A stretch of 64,000 nucleotides of DNA from Alkalitalea saponilacus (GCF_900168165.1 NZ_FUYV01000018.1:1-64000); one strand, 5' to 3'. Shown: positions 52,187 to 62,476, numbered from the stretch's first letter. The notes: a model not told the origin generated them from the sequence alone. Program-made: numbers and translations.

Positions 52187-53269
52187 CTATCTTGTGACTT
52201 TGAGAACGGCAGTGGCAATCGAATCCAGTGGTAAAATTTTACTATGTGCATCCAGTTTTATGGCTTCATGCGGCATACCAAAAACAACACAACTTGCTTC
52301 ATCTTGAGCAATGGTGAATGCCCCAGCCTTTTTCATTTCCAGTAATCCTTTTGCACCATCGGCACCCATTCCCGTCATAATGCCCCCTACAGCATTTGCT
52401 CCCGCATTAATGGCAACAGAACGAAACAATACATCTACACTTGGCCGGTGACGGTTCACCAGAGGACCATCAATAACCTCCACGTAATATCTGGCTCCAC
52501 TTCTTTTTAAAAGTGTATGCTTGTTACCCGGAGCAATCAAGGCTCGTCCGCGAATCACGGTATCGTTGTTGGCAGCCTCTTTAACCGTTATAGCACATAT
52601 ATCATTTAATCTGTTGGCAAATGAACGGGTGAACTCTTCCGGCATGTGCTGAACAATAACAATTCCGGGACTGTCGGCAGGCATGGATTGCAAAAAAACG
52701 GTTAATGCCTCTGTGCCACCAGTAGAGGCACCCATTGCAATTATTTTCTCGGTGGTTTGTATCATGCTGCTTCCTTTTAGAGAAGGGATAACAGCATCAG
52801 CTGAGAATTTTGGTTCAACCTTAATGGAGGGAACAGCAAAACCGGTTTTTCGTTTAAGCTTTGCGCGCGAGGCAGCCTTAATGGCATCACAAATTCTTAT
52901 TTTAGACTCCTCGATGAACTCTTTGGTGTTCATTTTAGGTTTCGTAATAATCTCAACCGCACCATATTCAAGGGCTTTTAACCCGGTTTCAGTGCCTTCG
53001 GCAGTTAAACTTGAAATGATGACAACCGGTATGGGATGTTGACTCATGATTCGACGAAGAAAAGTAAGACCGTCCATTCTGGGCATTTCAACATCAAGGG
53101 TTATAACATCGGGAACCTCATCCAGCATTTTCCTTGCAGCAACAAACGGATCCGAAGCCGTTCCCATTACTTCCATTGAAGAGTTGGAATCAATTATGGA
53201 AGAGAGCGTTTGCCTCACAACCGCTGAATCATCCACTATCAGCACCCGTATTTTTTTGCCTGGTTTCAA
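52187..53269 (-). CDS. cheB: Chemotaxis protein-glutamate methylesterase
   Basis: 360 residues. The N-terminal receiver domain (1-120) has its phosphoacceptor D59 in [17 protein letters not shown]. The C-terminal methylesterase has the S-H-D triad: S182 in [11 protein letters not shown]208 in VQHMPEEFT and D304 in GMGADGAKG. It removes methyl groups from, and deamidates, chemoreceptors after phosphorylation by CheA. It follows cheR with a 20-base gap, the classical adaptation pair. Last gene of the chemosensory operon. Confidence 0.97.
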   Translation of the reverse strand: MKPGKKIRVLIVDDSAVVRQTLSSIIDSNSSMEVMGTASDPFVAARKMLDEVPDVITLDVEMPRMDGLTFLRRIMSQHPIPVVIISSLTAEGTETGLKALEYGAVEIITKPKMNTKEFIEESKIRICDAIKAASRAKLKRKTGFAVPSIKVEPKFSADAVIPSLKGSSMIQTTEKIIAMGASTGGTEALTVFLQSMPADSPGIVIVQHMPEEFTRSFANRLNDICAITVKEAANNDTVIRGRALIAPGNKHTLLKRSGARYYVEVIDGPLVNRHRPSVDVLFRSVAINAGANAVGGIMTGMGADGAKGLLEMKKAGAFTIAQDEASCVVFGMPHEAIKLDAHSKILPLDSIATAVLKVTR

Positions 53270-53289
53270 TTAAAACGAAATTAAATAGT

Positions 53290-54147
53290 TTATACCATTT
53301 GAAAAATTGTAGGCCTAATTGCTTTTAACGGAAGTTGCATACCAATAAAAGACTCTGAATGGCCATGAATGATGTAACCTCCCGGCTTTAGATAGTGACA
53401 AAGTTTACTCACCACCGACTCTTGTGTTGGTCTGTCAAAATAAATCAACACATTCCGACAAAAAATCAGGTCATATTTTTCAGGCATATTATAACCATCA
53501 TCCATGAAATTTAACCGGCTGTATTTTATTTTTTGCCTTAATTCCGGAACCACCCTGTAAGTTTTACGGGCAGGATCTTTGCTTTTCATAAAGTATTTTC
53601 GCAAAAGGATCTCCGGCACAGCAGGTTTCACCCTATCTTCAGAATAAACACCATTACTGGCCATCCTGAGGATATGGGTAGAGATGTCGGTTCCATGAAT
53701 GGCATAGTCAAAGTTGTGGGTTTCGTTTAAAAACTCATTGATGACCATCGCGGTTGTTACCGCTTCTTCCCCACTCGAGCAAGCTGCACTCCAAACCTTA
53801 AGTGCCTTGCCATTATTTCCCAGTGAAAACTCAGGTAGAATAATATCTCGTAAGAAGCTAAAATGAACCGGCTCTCTGAAAAAATCTGTTTTATTGGTAC
53901 TGATCACATCAAAAATATGAACCACCTCAGTTTGAAAACCTTCTTCACTAAAAGCATATTTTACGTAATCGTCGAAGGAACTCATATTGAGTTCACGTAA
54001 ACGCTTTTTCAAACGAGATTGAACCATAACGCGTTTAACAGGTGGCATTTTTATCCCTGTTTCATTCATTATTAGCCGTGCAAGTTTATCGAAGTGCTCC
54101 TCAGACAGTTCTGCTTTATATATATCCCTTAGATTAACTATTGCCAT
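53290..54147 (-). CDS. cheR: Chemotaxis protein methyltransferase
   Basis: 285 residues. The N-terminal helical domain (LSEEHFDKLARLIMNETGIK) is followed by the SAM-binding domain: VWSAACSSGEEAVTTAMVIN is motif I, HGTDISTHILRMASNGVY follows, and YDLIFCRNVLIYFDRPTQES is the typical CheR motif. It methylates glutamates of the chemoreceptor. No C-terminal pentapeptide-binding TPR is present. Placed between the receptor gene and cheB, though 277 bases of non-coding sequence with an inverted-repeat element separate it from the receptor. Confidence 0.97.
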   Translation of the reverse strand: MAIVNLRDIYKAELSEEHFDKLARLIMNETGIKMPPVKRVMVQSRLKKRLRELNMSSFDDYVKYAFSEEGFQTEVVHIFDVISTNKTDFFREPVHFSFLRDIILPEFSLGNNGKALKVWSAACSSGEEAVTTAMVINEFLNETHNFDYAIHGTDISTHILRMASNGVYSEDRVKPAVPEILLRKYFMKSKDPARKTYRVVPELRQKIKYSRLNFMDDGYNMPEKYDLIFCRNVLIYFDRPTQESVVSKLCHYLKPGGYIIHGHSESFIGMQLPLKAIRPTIFQMV

Positions 54148-54261
54148 ATACTAATATAAGTAATTAAAGATATCTGATTCGACAATAAAAACAAACAATG
54201 AGGTTTAAATTATATTATTTAACTTCTTTTCAGTTAAACGTAGATGAAAATCTTTATGAAA

Positions 54262-54372
54262 AGATAAACCACAAAGAACGCAAAGGATTTCACCAAGCCC
54301 ACAAAGGAGGATAATTAAATATTTCAACCTCTGTTCTACTTTGTGATTTCTTTGTGATCTTTGTGGTTATCT
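54262..54372. repeat. About 110-bp inverted-repeat element with CACAAAG motifs
   Basis: Left end AGATAAACCACAAAG, right end the near-exact complement (CTTTGTGGTTATCT). CAAAG-type motifs recur inside in opposite orientations (AACGCAAAGG, CCCACAAAGG / CTTTGTGATTTCTTTGTG). It fills most of the cheR-receptor gap. The form is that of a dispersed palindromic intergenic repeat. Confidence 0.6.
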
Positions 54373-54424
54373 CAAATTTAAAAAACTTGATTTAAATTAA
54401 ATCTGGTTATTTTAAATCTTAAAA

Positions 54425-56491
54425 CTAAAATCTCTGAAAGTCATCATCAGTCACTTCTGATGAACTCATTTTCAGATCCACGCCTTTTATCTCTTTCAAC
54501 TGTTCCTGATTTAATTTCTGCCCTGATTTAACATTAGAGAAACCATTCGACTTCTTCTTGCTGCTTTTTTTAACCTGTTTGCGACGATCATTGCTTTCAA
54601 GAACAAAGAAGGACACCACCTCTTTCATTTGTTCTGCCTGTCCTGATAATTCTTCAGAACTACTAGCCATCTCTTCCGATGCAGCAGCATTTTGCTGAAT
54701 TACCTGGTTCAATTGCTGAATGGCGTTGTTCACCTGGTCGGCGCCAGTATTTTGTTCCATACTGGCTGCTGCGATTTCCTGAACAAGCTTGGCCGTTTTT
54801 TCTATCTCTGGAACTATATCTGCTAATTGCCTGCTTGCCTCATCAGAAATTCTGACACCATTTTCAGATAATTCGTCAATTTCTTCAGCAGCAATCTGAC
54901 TGCGCTCAGCCAATTTACGAACCTCTTCGGCTACAACAGCAAAACCTTTTCCATGTTCGCCGGCACGTGCTGCTTCAACGGCAGCATTTAATGCCAACAT
55001 GTTGGTTTGATATGCAATATCACCAATGATAGATACTTTTTTAGCAATATCTTTCATGGACATCACAGCGATGCTTGTGCTTTCGGCTCCTTTCCTAATT
55101 CCGTTAACAGCCATGGTTGCAATTTTTTCAGTTTCCATGGCATTATCCGTATTTTGCTGAATATTGGCTGCCATCTCTTCCATTGATGAGGAGACCTCCT
55201 CTGCCGATGAAGCCTGCTCGCTGGCTCCCTGAGACATTTGTTGAGAAGTACTGCTCATCTCCTGACTTGCGGAAGCAATATTGTCTGCACCACCAAGAAT
55301 ATCCCCAATGATATCGCGTAATTGTTCAATCATTTGTTGTAAAGAACGAGCCAATTGTCCAATCTCATCTTTCTGATCAAGCATTTCCTCATCTACATCA
55401 ATAGTTAAGTTTCCATTGGCAACTTCGGTTGCCAAATTCACTCCTTTGTTAATTCCCCCGGTAATTAATCTGGTAATCATAAACCCTAGGAAAAAAGCAA
55501 CTCCCAGACCTGCAAGCAATGTAAAAATCATTAGTAAGTTGCTGGCCCTTATAATTCGGTCGCCATTAGACACTGCAATTTCAGAATTTCTAATATTCAT
55601 TTGTACCATTTGCTCAATCAATCCATTTACAATCTCCAGATACCTGGCTCCATCTTCCATTTGAATACGATCCATATTTGCAAACAATTCTACAGCTATC
55701 AATGCTTGGTCATTCAAGATGCTGAAATATCTGAATATTTCATCGGCAGCTGGCATCATTTGCTGCATATATACATTTTGAGCTGAACTCTGGCTACCGG
55801 CTCTAATGTGATTCATGATCTCAGCCACTGATCTGTGAAAGCGGTTATGATGTTCGTTCATAGCAGTAATTCCGGAGGTGATTACACTATTTGATGTAGT
55901 AAGGTTTGGGATCCATACTCCAAGGTTACAAGCAGTATGATCATCTCCTCCATCGAAAGGTCTCATAGTTTGAATGGCATTAGCAACTCTTACCTGTAAG
56001 GCATAATGATCCTTTTCGAACATCTCTAAATCTTTCAGAAACTCCATCGGATAGTGTATATCTAAGCGATTCAGGCGATCCAAATCAGCTTCAAACTGCT
56101 CATTTATTTGTCGCCAATCTAGAATTGCTATTCTGAGCTGCTCCCAAACTAACAATACATCATCTTCCATCGGTAAACTTTCAAAACGTTCAATAGCGGT
56201 GGCATATCTTTGTCTTGCCGCCTGCACATTTCGCATCTGTTCATTTCTTTGTTCAACTGTCAGGCTAGGGTTTAGCATGGTGCGCATTGAAACCATCAAG
56301 GACTCAATTGAGTTGTCTACCTCTTGAAGAGAAACTACAGCAGGCATTCTTTCGTCTGCAACCTCATGAAAAGAATTGCCGACATTTCTTAAGCTTACCA
56401 ATCCAATAATTCCAACAATAAGAGCCACTCCTGAAACAATGGCAAATCCGGTAATGATCTTCTGTCCTATTTTTAAATCTCTGAATTTCAT
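54425..56491 (-). CDS. Methyl-accepting chemotaxis protein with periplasmic CZB-like zinc domain
   Basis: 688 residues. Membrane helix 1 at about 11-33 ([20 protein letters not shown]) and helix 2 at about 315-340 ([20 protein letters not shown]) enclose a periplasmic domain of about 280 residues. Within it, H162, H185-x2-C188 in [11 protein letters not shown], and H215/H219 in [13 protein letters not shown] follow the chemoreceptor zinc-binding (CZB) pattern. HAMP and the signalling hairpin follow: [20 protein letters not shown] is the conserved tip region, with methylation helices on both sides. The C-terminal 40 residues are basic and variable. The only receptor in the operon, directly after cheW. 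Confidence 0.93.
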   Translation of the reverse strand: MKFRDLKIGQKIITGFAIVSGVALIVGIIGLVSLRNVGNSFHEVADERMPAVVSLQEVDNSIESLMVSMRTMLNPSLTVEQRNEQMRNVQAARQRYATAIERFESLPMEDDVLLVWEQLRIAILDWRQINEQFEADLDRLNRLDIHYPMEFLKDLEMFEKDHYALQVRVANAIQTMRPFDGGDDHTACNLGVWIPNLTTSNSVITSGITAMNEHHNRFHRSVAEIMNHIRAGSQSSAQNVYMQQMMPAADEIFRYFSILNDQALIAVELFANMDRIQMEDGARYLEIVNGLIEQMVQMNIRNSEIAVSNGDRIIRASNLLMIFTLLAGLGVAFFLGFMITRLITGGINKGVNLATEVANGNLTIDVDEEMLDQKDEIGQLARSLQQMIEQLRDIIGDILGGADNIASASQEMSSTSQQMSQGASEQASSAEEVSSSMEEMAANIQQNTDNAMETEKIATMAVNGIRKGAESTSIAVMSMKDIAKKVSIIGDIAYQTNMLALNAAVEAARAGEHGKGFAVVAEEVRKLAERSQIAAEEIDELSENGVRISDEASRQLADIVPEIEKTAKLVQEIAAASMEQNTGADQVNNAIQQLNQVIQQNAAASEEMASSSEELSGQAEQMKEVVSFFVLESNDRRKQVKKSSKKKSNGFSNVKSGQKLNQEQLKEIKGVDLKMSSSEVTDDDFQRF

Positions 56492-56525
56492 CTTTGTATC
56501 CTCCTGTTAAATTTTGGTATAAAGT

Positions 56526-57071
56526 CTATTTCATTGAAGCGGGGTCGGTTTCGACTGTAGCGTTTTCATTTATTACATGCTCCTTAACCATCGAAAGTTC
56601 TTTAATACTTACCTGATCTTCAGATGAAAAAACAGCATCTATGTTAAGCACGATAAAAAATTTGTCTTTAACGCGGGCCATATTTGAAATAAATTCCGAA
56701 CGGTATCGGTTTCCAATATTTGGTGGAGGTAACAGATCTTCGCTCTCAAGCTTCAACACGGAGTGTACTCCATCCACCATCAAACCTACCATAACATCCT
56801 CTCCTCCAACGTTTATTTCGGTTACCAAAATGCTTGTGCTTTTTGTTTTTTCAATTGGCGACATACCAAATTTCACTCTAGCATCCACTACCGGAAGAAC
56901 ATTTCCTCTAAGATTGATAACTCCTTTCATATAGTCAGGAGACCGGGGCACTTCTGTAATATTTGTCACCTCCAGAATTTTGTGCACTTTACTGACATGG
57001 AGTGCAAATATCTCCTCTCCCAATCGGAATGAGAGATAAGAATTGATTTTGTTTGCGTCGTTGTTACTCAT
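56526..57071 (-). CDS. cheW: Chemotaxis coupling protein
   Basis: 181 residues of the CheW domain: INSYLSFRLGEEIFALHVSK, VHKILEVTNITEVPRSPDYM, GVINLRGNVLPVVDARVKFG with the highly conserved NLRG, and VGLMVDGVHSVLKLESEDL. It links receptor to CheA. About 25 extra C-terminal residues (MVKEHVINENATVETD) are not part of the domain. The gene is 34 bases upstream of the receptor gene and 119 bases after cheA. Confidence 0.97.
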   Translation of the reverse strand: MSNNDANKINSYLSFRLGEEIFALHVSKVHKILEVTNITEVPRSPDYMKGVINLRGNVLPVVDARVKFGMSPIEKTKSTSILVTEINVGGEDVMVGLMVDGVHSVLKLESEDLLPPPNIGNRYRSEFISNMARVKDKFFIVLNIDAVFSSEDQVSIKELSMVKEHVINENATVETDPASMK

Positions 57072-57190
57072 AATCAGAATTTATTTTTGTTCATTTTAAT
57101 AAGGCATAAGTTATCCCTGGTGCGGAAGCAGAAGGGCTCGCACAACTCAACATATAGCACTGTTTATTAATGGATTATAATATTAACATG

Positions 57191-59266
57191 TCATTCCATA
57201 GCTTCGCGAATAAAAGTATTAACATCAAGAACAAGGGCTATGGAGCCATCACCCATAATGGTAGCAGACGATATCATTTTTTGGCTGTGGTAGAGTTTTC
57301 CCAGAGGTTTCAGCACGGCCTGAATTTTTCCTATGACCTGATCAACGGATAGGGCAATTTTGAATCCGGAATGGTTTACAACCACCATTTGACAACGTTT
57401 GGGAATTTGTCCGTTAATCTGCATCTCCTTCCGTAAGTTGAAAAATGGATACTGAATTCCATTCAGGGTCATCACATTTAAAAAGTTGTTATCAAGCTTT
57501 TCCGAATCCATGGGATAAATGCGATCGGTTAAAGACAACGGAATGACATATTGAGTGTTAGCAATTCGCACCAGCAAGCCATCAATAATTGATAAAACCA
57601 AAGGCAAAGTGATGGTAATGGTAGTCCCTTTCCCGGGTGTTGACTCAATGGTCGTTTCGCCTCTTATAGCCAGGATATTGCGGCTTACCACATCCATTCC
57701 CACTCCCCTGCCTGACACTTCAGTAATTTGATCAGAGGTGGAAAACCCGGCTAAAAACACCATATTCAGCAATTCCTGATCGGTCAGAATCTGACCATCG
57801 GAAATCAGTCCTTTTTGAATGGCTTTTTGTCTGATTTTTTCGGGATCAATACCGGCTCCATCATCTTTTATTCGCAATACCACATTTGCTCCTGAGTACT
57901 CTGCTTCCAGTCTGATTTCACCTTCCTGAGATTTTCCATTTTTCTGGCGAATTTCAGGGGATTCAATGCCATGGTCGATGCTGTTTCGAATGATGTGTAA
58001 AAGTGGATCTGTCAGACTGTCAATCATTGTTTTATCCAGCTCCGTCTCGGTGCCGGTTGCAACAAAACGAACCTTCTTCCCAAGTTGTCCACTTAAGTCT
58101 CTTACCAGTCGTTGAAAACGTGTCAACATGTTTTCTATTGGGATCAAACTCATACTGAATGCACTGTCCCTAAGATTGCCTGTCAGCTTTTGAACTGTTT
58201 CAGTAACCATTTTCAGCTCCGGAATCTGGTATTTTGAAGATATTGAGTTTAAGCGCTCCTGCGTAATAACCAACTCACTGACCAGACTCATTAAACCATC
58301 CAATTTATCAGCTGAAACTCTGATGGAAGATGTGGATCGACCTTTACCATTGCTCTCTTTTACATTATTTAATGCCTCACCACTCATTATATTTTCACGA
58401 TTATTAGCTGCTACGGGTTCTTCCCCTAAAAAGCCTGTAAAGTCTGACAGTTCGATTTCATCGCTGGTTTTAAGGATTTCATCCAAACGCTTTTTAAAAC
58501 GTTTGTTTTTAAACAGATCATGTTTTCCTATGGAATGGATTTCAATGATACTTTCATCCTCCACAAACATAAACACATCAATGATGGCATTCTGTCCCAT
58601 ATCTGTTGATATAAACAGATCCCAGTAAACATATGATTTATCAGAATCGAAGGTATCCAGATCTGGAACTTTTGCCATTCGGGGAATGGCAAAAAGATTT
58701 CCGAGAGATTTCAACTCTTCAAGCAGATATAATAAATTGGTTCCATATTTTAACACCATCGGACCGGGATAAAAATGGATATAATATGTCGTCATCTGCT
58801 TAACATCATCATTTTCAACACCCGAGACTTTGATGTTTCCTACCGAACTCTGTACCGAGTTGATCATATTGAGTGTTTCACTTTGCAGTACCTGATCGAT
58901 TTCGAAGGTTAAATCTTTATACTTTTGCAATGTATTAATGTCGTCCACCTGCGAAACATCCAGCAAATCCCTTAAAAGATCCACTGAGTTTAAAGTAACC
59001 GTAAGCAAATCCTGCGATACCAATAATTTTCCCGACCTGATCATATCATAAATATTCTCGAGTCGATGCGTAAACTCACTCAGTTTATCAAAACCAAACA
59101 TGGCTCCGCCACCTTTGAGAGAGTGCATTACGCGAAATACCTGCTCCAAAAGTTCCTTATTGTTGGGTGACAGTTCTAGTTCCAGAAGCGCCCGCTCCAA
59201 ATCACTGATGTTATCGAGCGCCTCTTCTATGAATTTGGACTGGAAATTTTCAAAATTCGGTATCAT
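57191..59266 (-). CDS. cheA: Chemotaxis histidine kinase
   Basis: 691 residues. P1 (Hpt) has H48 in RVMHSLKGGGAMFGFDKL. A variable P2-like region (about 130-290) follows, which includes the PGPMVLKYGTNLLYLLEELK part seen in other Bacteroidota CheA proteins. P3 dimerisation is at about 315-380 (SADKLDGLMSLVSELVITQE). P4 ATPase has IRNSIDHGIESPEIRQKNGK, IKDDGAGIDPEKI and FSTSDQITEVSGRGVGMDVV. P5 CheW-like spans the last 140 residues. It phosphorylates CheB and CheY-type regulators. A 10-bp-arm inverted repeat lies in the P2-like part. No CheC, CheD, CheX or CheZ gene is in view. Confidence 0.97.
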   Translation of the reverse strand: MIPNFENFQSKFIEEALDNISDLERALLELELSPNNKELLEQVFRVMHSLKGGGAMFGFDKLSEFTHRLENIYDMIRSGKLLVSQDLLTVTLNSVDLLRDLLDVSQVDDINTLQKYKDLTFEIDQVLQSETLNMINSVQSSVGNIKVSGVENDDVKQMTTYYIHFYPGPMVLKYGTNLLYLLEELKSLGNLFAIPRMAKVPDLDTFDSDKSYVYWDLFISTDMGQNAIIDVFMFVEDESIIEIHSIGKHDLFKNKRFKKRLDEILKTSDEIELSDFTGFLGEEPVAANNRENIMSGEALNNVKESNGKGRSTSSIRVSADKLDGLMSLVSELVITQERLNSISSKYQIPELKMVTETVQKLTGNLRDSAFSMSLIPIENMLTRFQRLVRDLSGQLGKKVRFVATGTETELDKTMIDSLTDPLLHIIRNSIDHGIESPEIRQKNGKSQEGEIRLEAEYSGANVVLRIKDDGAGIDPEKIRQKAIQKGLISDGQILTDQELLNMVFLAGFSTSDQITEVSGRGVGMDVVSRNILAIRGETTIESTPGKGTTITITLPLVLSIIDGLLVRIANTQYVIPLSLTDRIYPMDSEKLDNNFLNVMTLNGIQYPFFNLRKEMQINGQIPKRCQMVVVNHSGFKIALSVDQVIGKIQAVLKPLGKLYHSQKMISSATIMGDGSIALVLDVNTFIREAME
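58670..58694. repeat. Intragenic inverted repeat in cheA, 10-bp arms
   Basis: TTTTGCCATT, 5-base spacer and exact complement, in codons for IPRMAKV of the variable region. Confidence 0.55.
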
Positions 59267-59381
59267 TATAAAATCTGATTAAATTCTAGCGTAAAGAGTT
59301 TTAATTAACCGGGTTCACATCAGAGCACAACAATCCTGGTCGTGTCACCACGTTAAACCTATCAATATGTATTACTGGACT

Positions 59382-59771
59382 TTAGACAGCCTCTTGCCGG
59401 GGGTAAAGCTGAGCCACTCGTTTCAGTAACCCCTGAATATTTAGTGGTTTGGTAAAAAAGTCGTCTGCTCCCATCTCTTTTAGCACCCTGATGGTATCAG
59501 GGTCGTTGAGTGCAGATACAATGATTACAGGGATCTTTCCATAAATCTCCTTAGACTTTAAGCGTTCCAACAGATGAAACCCCGAAATCTTAGGCATTAA
59601 AAGATCAAGAAGAATTAATGCAGGTTGTTGTTTATATATAAGATTCCATGCCTCGGTAGCCGACATGGCTGTTTGTGTTGGATAGTCCTCCTCTGCCAAT
59701 ACGGCTTCAAGTAAAACGTTATTGGTCTGGGAGTCATCAACAATTAGAATATAATCTTCGTTTATCTTCAT
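59382..59771 (-). CDS. Single-domain response regulator (CheY-like)
   Basis: About 129 residues from the ATG giving MKINEDYILIVDDSQTNNVL; an ATG 36 bases upstream would add 12 basic residues and cannot be excluded. Receiver features are complete: acidic pair in VDDS, phosphoacceptor aspartate in ALILLDLLMPKISGFHL, threonine/serine in VIIVSALND and lysine in DDFFTKPLN. No output domain. Its place next to cheA suggests it is the CheY of the system, although DLLMPKISG and FTKPL are closer to the receivers of hybrid-kinase pathways. Confidence 0.88.
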   Translation of the reverse strand: MKINEDYILIVDDSQTNNVLLEAVLAEEDYPTQTAMSATEAWNLIYKQQPALILLDLLMPKISGFHLLERLKSKEIYGKIPVIIVSALNDPDTIRVLKEMGADDFFTKPLNIQGLLKRVAQLYPRQEAV

Positions 59772-59807
59772 AATTGAAGGGTTTTGGATTCTTTTTTTTA
59801 AACTCAT

Positions 59808-60148
59808 TTAAGGTCATTTGTGTGTGGCTCACACTAATACTTAATACGCCAAAGATAGTATGCAGGATACAATTAATTAGGTGATTTGAATTACCTCTGC
59901 AAGGTGATATATATCACCTCACACATATAATGACCTTGTTATAGTACTAAAATATTTTCTCATCTCATACCATAACATGAAGACCGACAGTCGGAAATTT
60001 CCTTAGGACGTTGTCCTATGTTGATGATTGCGCCCCTTTGGGGCTTCACTTTAAGCATAGTTGCCTTCCAAAGCAACCTGAAAAAAATTATCATCTGTCA
60101 AAGTAGGCCTAATTGATTCAATATTAATTTAAGCAGTCTCCTTAATGC
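59808..60148. other. Intergenic region between the hybrid kinase and the CheY-like gene
   Basis: 341 bases. The right half (about 59985-60080) contains a cluster of short dyads: CCGA/TCGG, TAGGAC-GTT-GTCCTA (60004-60018), GCCCC-TTT-GGGGC (60032-60044) and GTTGC/GCAAC (60060-60077). From memory this resembles a family of intergenic repeats (TCCTAGGAC...GCCCCTTTGGGGC) common in Bacteroidota genomes. The left half is featureless A/T-rich sequence. No gene. Confidence 0.55.
59986..60080. repeat. Dispersed-repeat-like cluster of small palindromes
   Basis: Four stem-loops in under 100 bases, two of them perfect (arms TAGGAC and GCCCC, each with a 3-base loop). Probably a copy of an interspersed intergenic repeat. 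Confidence 0.45.
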
Positions 60149-62461
60149 TTATAGCATTTCTTCAATAGATTTCCATTCAACAATCATATCTTCAAACGTT
60201 TTTACCAGTTCATCAGTCCGATGCTTGCGTTTTTCAAAACGCATGGCCATTTTCTCAAGTTCCGGCAAACAAAGAGTAGCTGCGGCTCCTTTTAAACTGT
60301 GGGCAACATCCGCTGCATCCTCAAACTTCTCCTTTTCAAGGCATTTTTTAATTCGATGTAAGTACCCTGGTATACTTACTTTAGCGGTTTCCATAAGTCG
60401 ATCAAATGTTGCTATTCTACCCCCGATTTTTTCCATCAGCAAATCTTTATCAAAATGATGATTCTGAACTTTAGATGCTCTAACCGCGTTAGGGATTTCA
60501 ATAAAATTGAAATCCGGCATAAGTTCTATCAGAGTTTTTGATAGTTTATCAAGTTCTATTGGTTTTGTAACATATGCATCCATCCCGGCCTCTCTGCAAT
60601 CGGTCAGTGTTTCATCTTGCACTTTGGCAGTCAAAGCTATAATGGGGGTCTGTTTTGCGTTAAGACCCTCAGAGTTTCGTATCTCCCGTGTTGCTTCCAA
60701 GCCTCCTAAAACGGGCATGTTCAAATCCATGAGAATCAAATCCGGATTCTTCTCTTTATACAACTCAACGGCTCTGTTTCCATTGTATGCTTTGACCAGA
60801 GTCGCCTTGGGGAACAACTGCAAAACAATCTCTGCTGTTAACATCATATTTATATTATCATCTTCGGCCAACAAAATAGTAACTGAGTCCAGGGAGTAGA
60901 TATTCTTCTTATCAGTGCCGCGGAACCTGCTTTTTGAGGATGATTTATTTGTTAAAGAACCATCTATTTTTGACAACACCCGATAAAACTCATCGGGTTT
61001 TACCGGCTTTATAAGCTTTTCATAAATATTAAGTTTTTCATCTTGTTCAAATACTGTAAAATCATCAGATGAAGAGCAGAGTAAAATGAAAACTTGTTGC
61101 ACAGATTTTTTACTGCTCATATCCATTATTTTCCGAATCACATCAAGACCATTGATGTAAGGCATCTGATAATCGACAATGATCAGATCGCTTCCGTGTT
61201 CTTCTGATACCATGCGAATGGCATCAACTCCATCCTCTGCCTGAGATACCTTAACATTATGGTAACTCAGCATTTCCACAATTACAGACCTACTCACGGG
61301 GTGATCATCCACAACCAAAACATTCTTTAAACCTTTTAATTTTAATACCGGTAAAGGCTCCGGATTAACTAACTCGAGATTGAGATCGAAATAGAACCTG
61401 CTTCCTCTTCCCGGATGACTTTCCATCTGAATTTTACTGTTCATTTTCTGCAGAAGCATGTTGGAAATGACCAATCCTAACCCCGATCCTCCATAACGTC
61501 GGCTCGCTAAATTGTCTACTTGAGAAAACGCTTTAAACAGTTTCTGTTTATCACTTTTAGAAACCCCAACTCCGGTATCCCTTACTAAAAAACGAAATTT
61601 TGCAACTGAATTGGGTTTGTCAATCTCCAGAAGTTTAACCTGCAGCTCAACTTCTCCAATTTCTGTAAATTTTATGGCATTACTGATCAAGTTAATAAGT
61701 ACCTGGCGCAATCTGAGTTCATCAACTTTTACGTTAAATGGTAAATCCGGAGCAATATTTACAATAAGTTCCAGATCTTTTTTATGCGCATTGAATCGGA
61801 CAATTTCGATGACAGTATCCAGAGTTTGCAGTAAATCGATCTCTTCAGGGTAGAGTTCAAGTTTACCTGCTTCTATCTTTGAGAAATCAAGAATATTATT
61901 TATTAAATCCATGAGAGACTTAGCCGATACATGGATATTTTCCATGTATTTACGCTGAATTCCTGAAAGTTTTGTTCCGACCAACAATTCTGAGAAACCA
62001 ATCACTCCATTTAACGGCGTACGAATTTCATGGCTCATATTAGAGAGAAAATCACTTTTAGCTCTGGATGCAGCTTCTGCATCCTCCTTTACTTTTTTTA
62101 AACGACCATTCTCTGTCATTTCCAAGGTGATGTCGGTAATGGTAGTCATTAATCCTAACCCCTTTTCTACAACTTCTATCTCAATTCGAAGCCATTTGGA
62201 AGTAATTGAATTGTAAAACCGCATGGAGGTTTTCCCGAAATCTTCAATCAGACACGCAATATCTGGTTTTACTTCATTTTCCGGAATCAACTGATCGAGG
62301 TAGGACTGATAGGCAGACAATCCGTCACCCCTCAAACTTATTCCGGTTAATGTTTCAGAAGCACGATTAATCGACTCCAGTTTTAAATGACCATATTGGT
62401 CAATGGAATGATAAATGCATCCAATTGGCAGACGGTCTAATATCTTTGACATTGTTTCCAT
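60149..62461 (-). CDS. Hybrid histidine kinase: PAS - kinase - two receivers - HPt
   Basis: 770 residues, no membrane helix. A PAS-like N-terminal domain (about 5-112; LPIGCIYHSIDQYGHLKLES) is followed by a coiled linker and the H-box NMSHEIRTPLNGVIGFSELL (H144). The ATPase boxes FLVRDTGVGVSKSDKQKLFK and RRYGGSGLGLVISNML follow. Receiver 1 starts NVLVVDDHPVSRSVIVEML, receiver 2 LLAEDDNINMMLTAEIVLQL, with MDLNMPVLGG around its aspartate. The protein ends with an HPt domain, VAHSLKGAAATLCLPELE. This is a full internal phosphorelay, lacking only a DNA-binding output. It sits 15 bases after the next hybrid kinase, so the two are co-transcribed. Confidence 0.95.
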   Translation of the reverse strand: METMSKILDRLPIGCIYHSIDQYGHLKLESINRASETLTGISLRGDGLSAYQSYLDQLIPENEVKPDIACLIEDFGKTSMRFYNSITSKWLRIEIEVVEKGLGLMTTITDITLEMTENGRLKKVKEDAEAASRAKSDFLSNMSHEIRTPLNGVIGFSELLVGTKLSGIQRKYMENIHVSAKSLMDLINNILDFSKIEAGKLELYPEEIDLLQTLDTVIEIVRFNAHKKDLELIVNIAPDLPFNVKVDELRLRQVLINLISNAIKFTEIGEVELQVKLLEIDKPNSVAKFRFLVRDTGVGVSKSDKQKLFKAFSQVDNLASRRYGGSGLGLVISNMLLQKMNSKIQMESHPGRGSRFYFDLNLELVNPEPLPVLKLKGLKNVLVVDDHPVSRSVIVEMLSYHNVKVSQAEDGVDAIRMVSEEHGSDLIIVDYQMPYINGLDVIRKIMDMSSKKSVQQVFILLCSSSDDFTVFEQDEKLNIYEKLIKPVKPDEFYRVLSKIDGSLTNKSSSKSRFRGTDKKNIYSLDSVTILLAEDDNINMMLTAEIVLQLFPKATLVKAYNGNRAVELYKEKNPDLILMDLNMPVLGGLEATREIRNSEGLNAKQTPIIALTAKVQDETLTDCREAGMDAYVTKPIELDKLSKTLIELMPDFNFIEIPNAVRASKVQNHHFDKDLLMEKIGGRIATFDRLMETAKVSIPGYLHRIKKCLEKEKFEDAADVAHSLKGAAATLCLPELEKMAMRFEKRKHRTDELVKTFEDMIVEWKSIEEML

Positions 62462-62476
62462 TTTAAACCAGATCAG

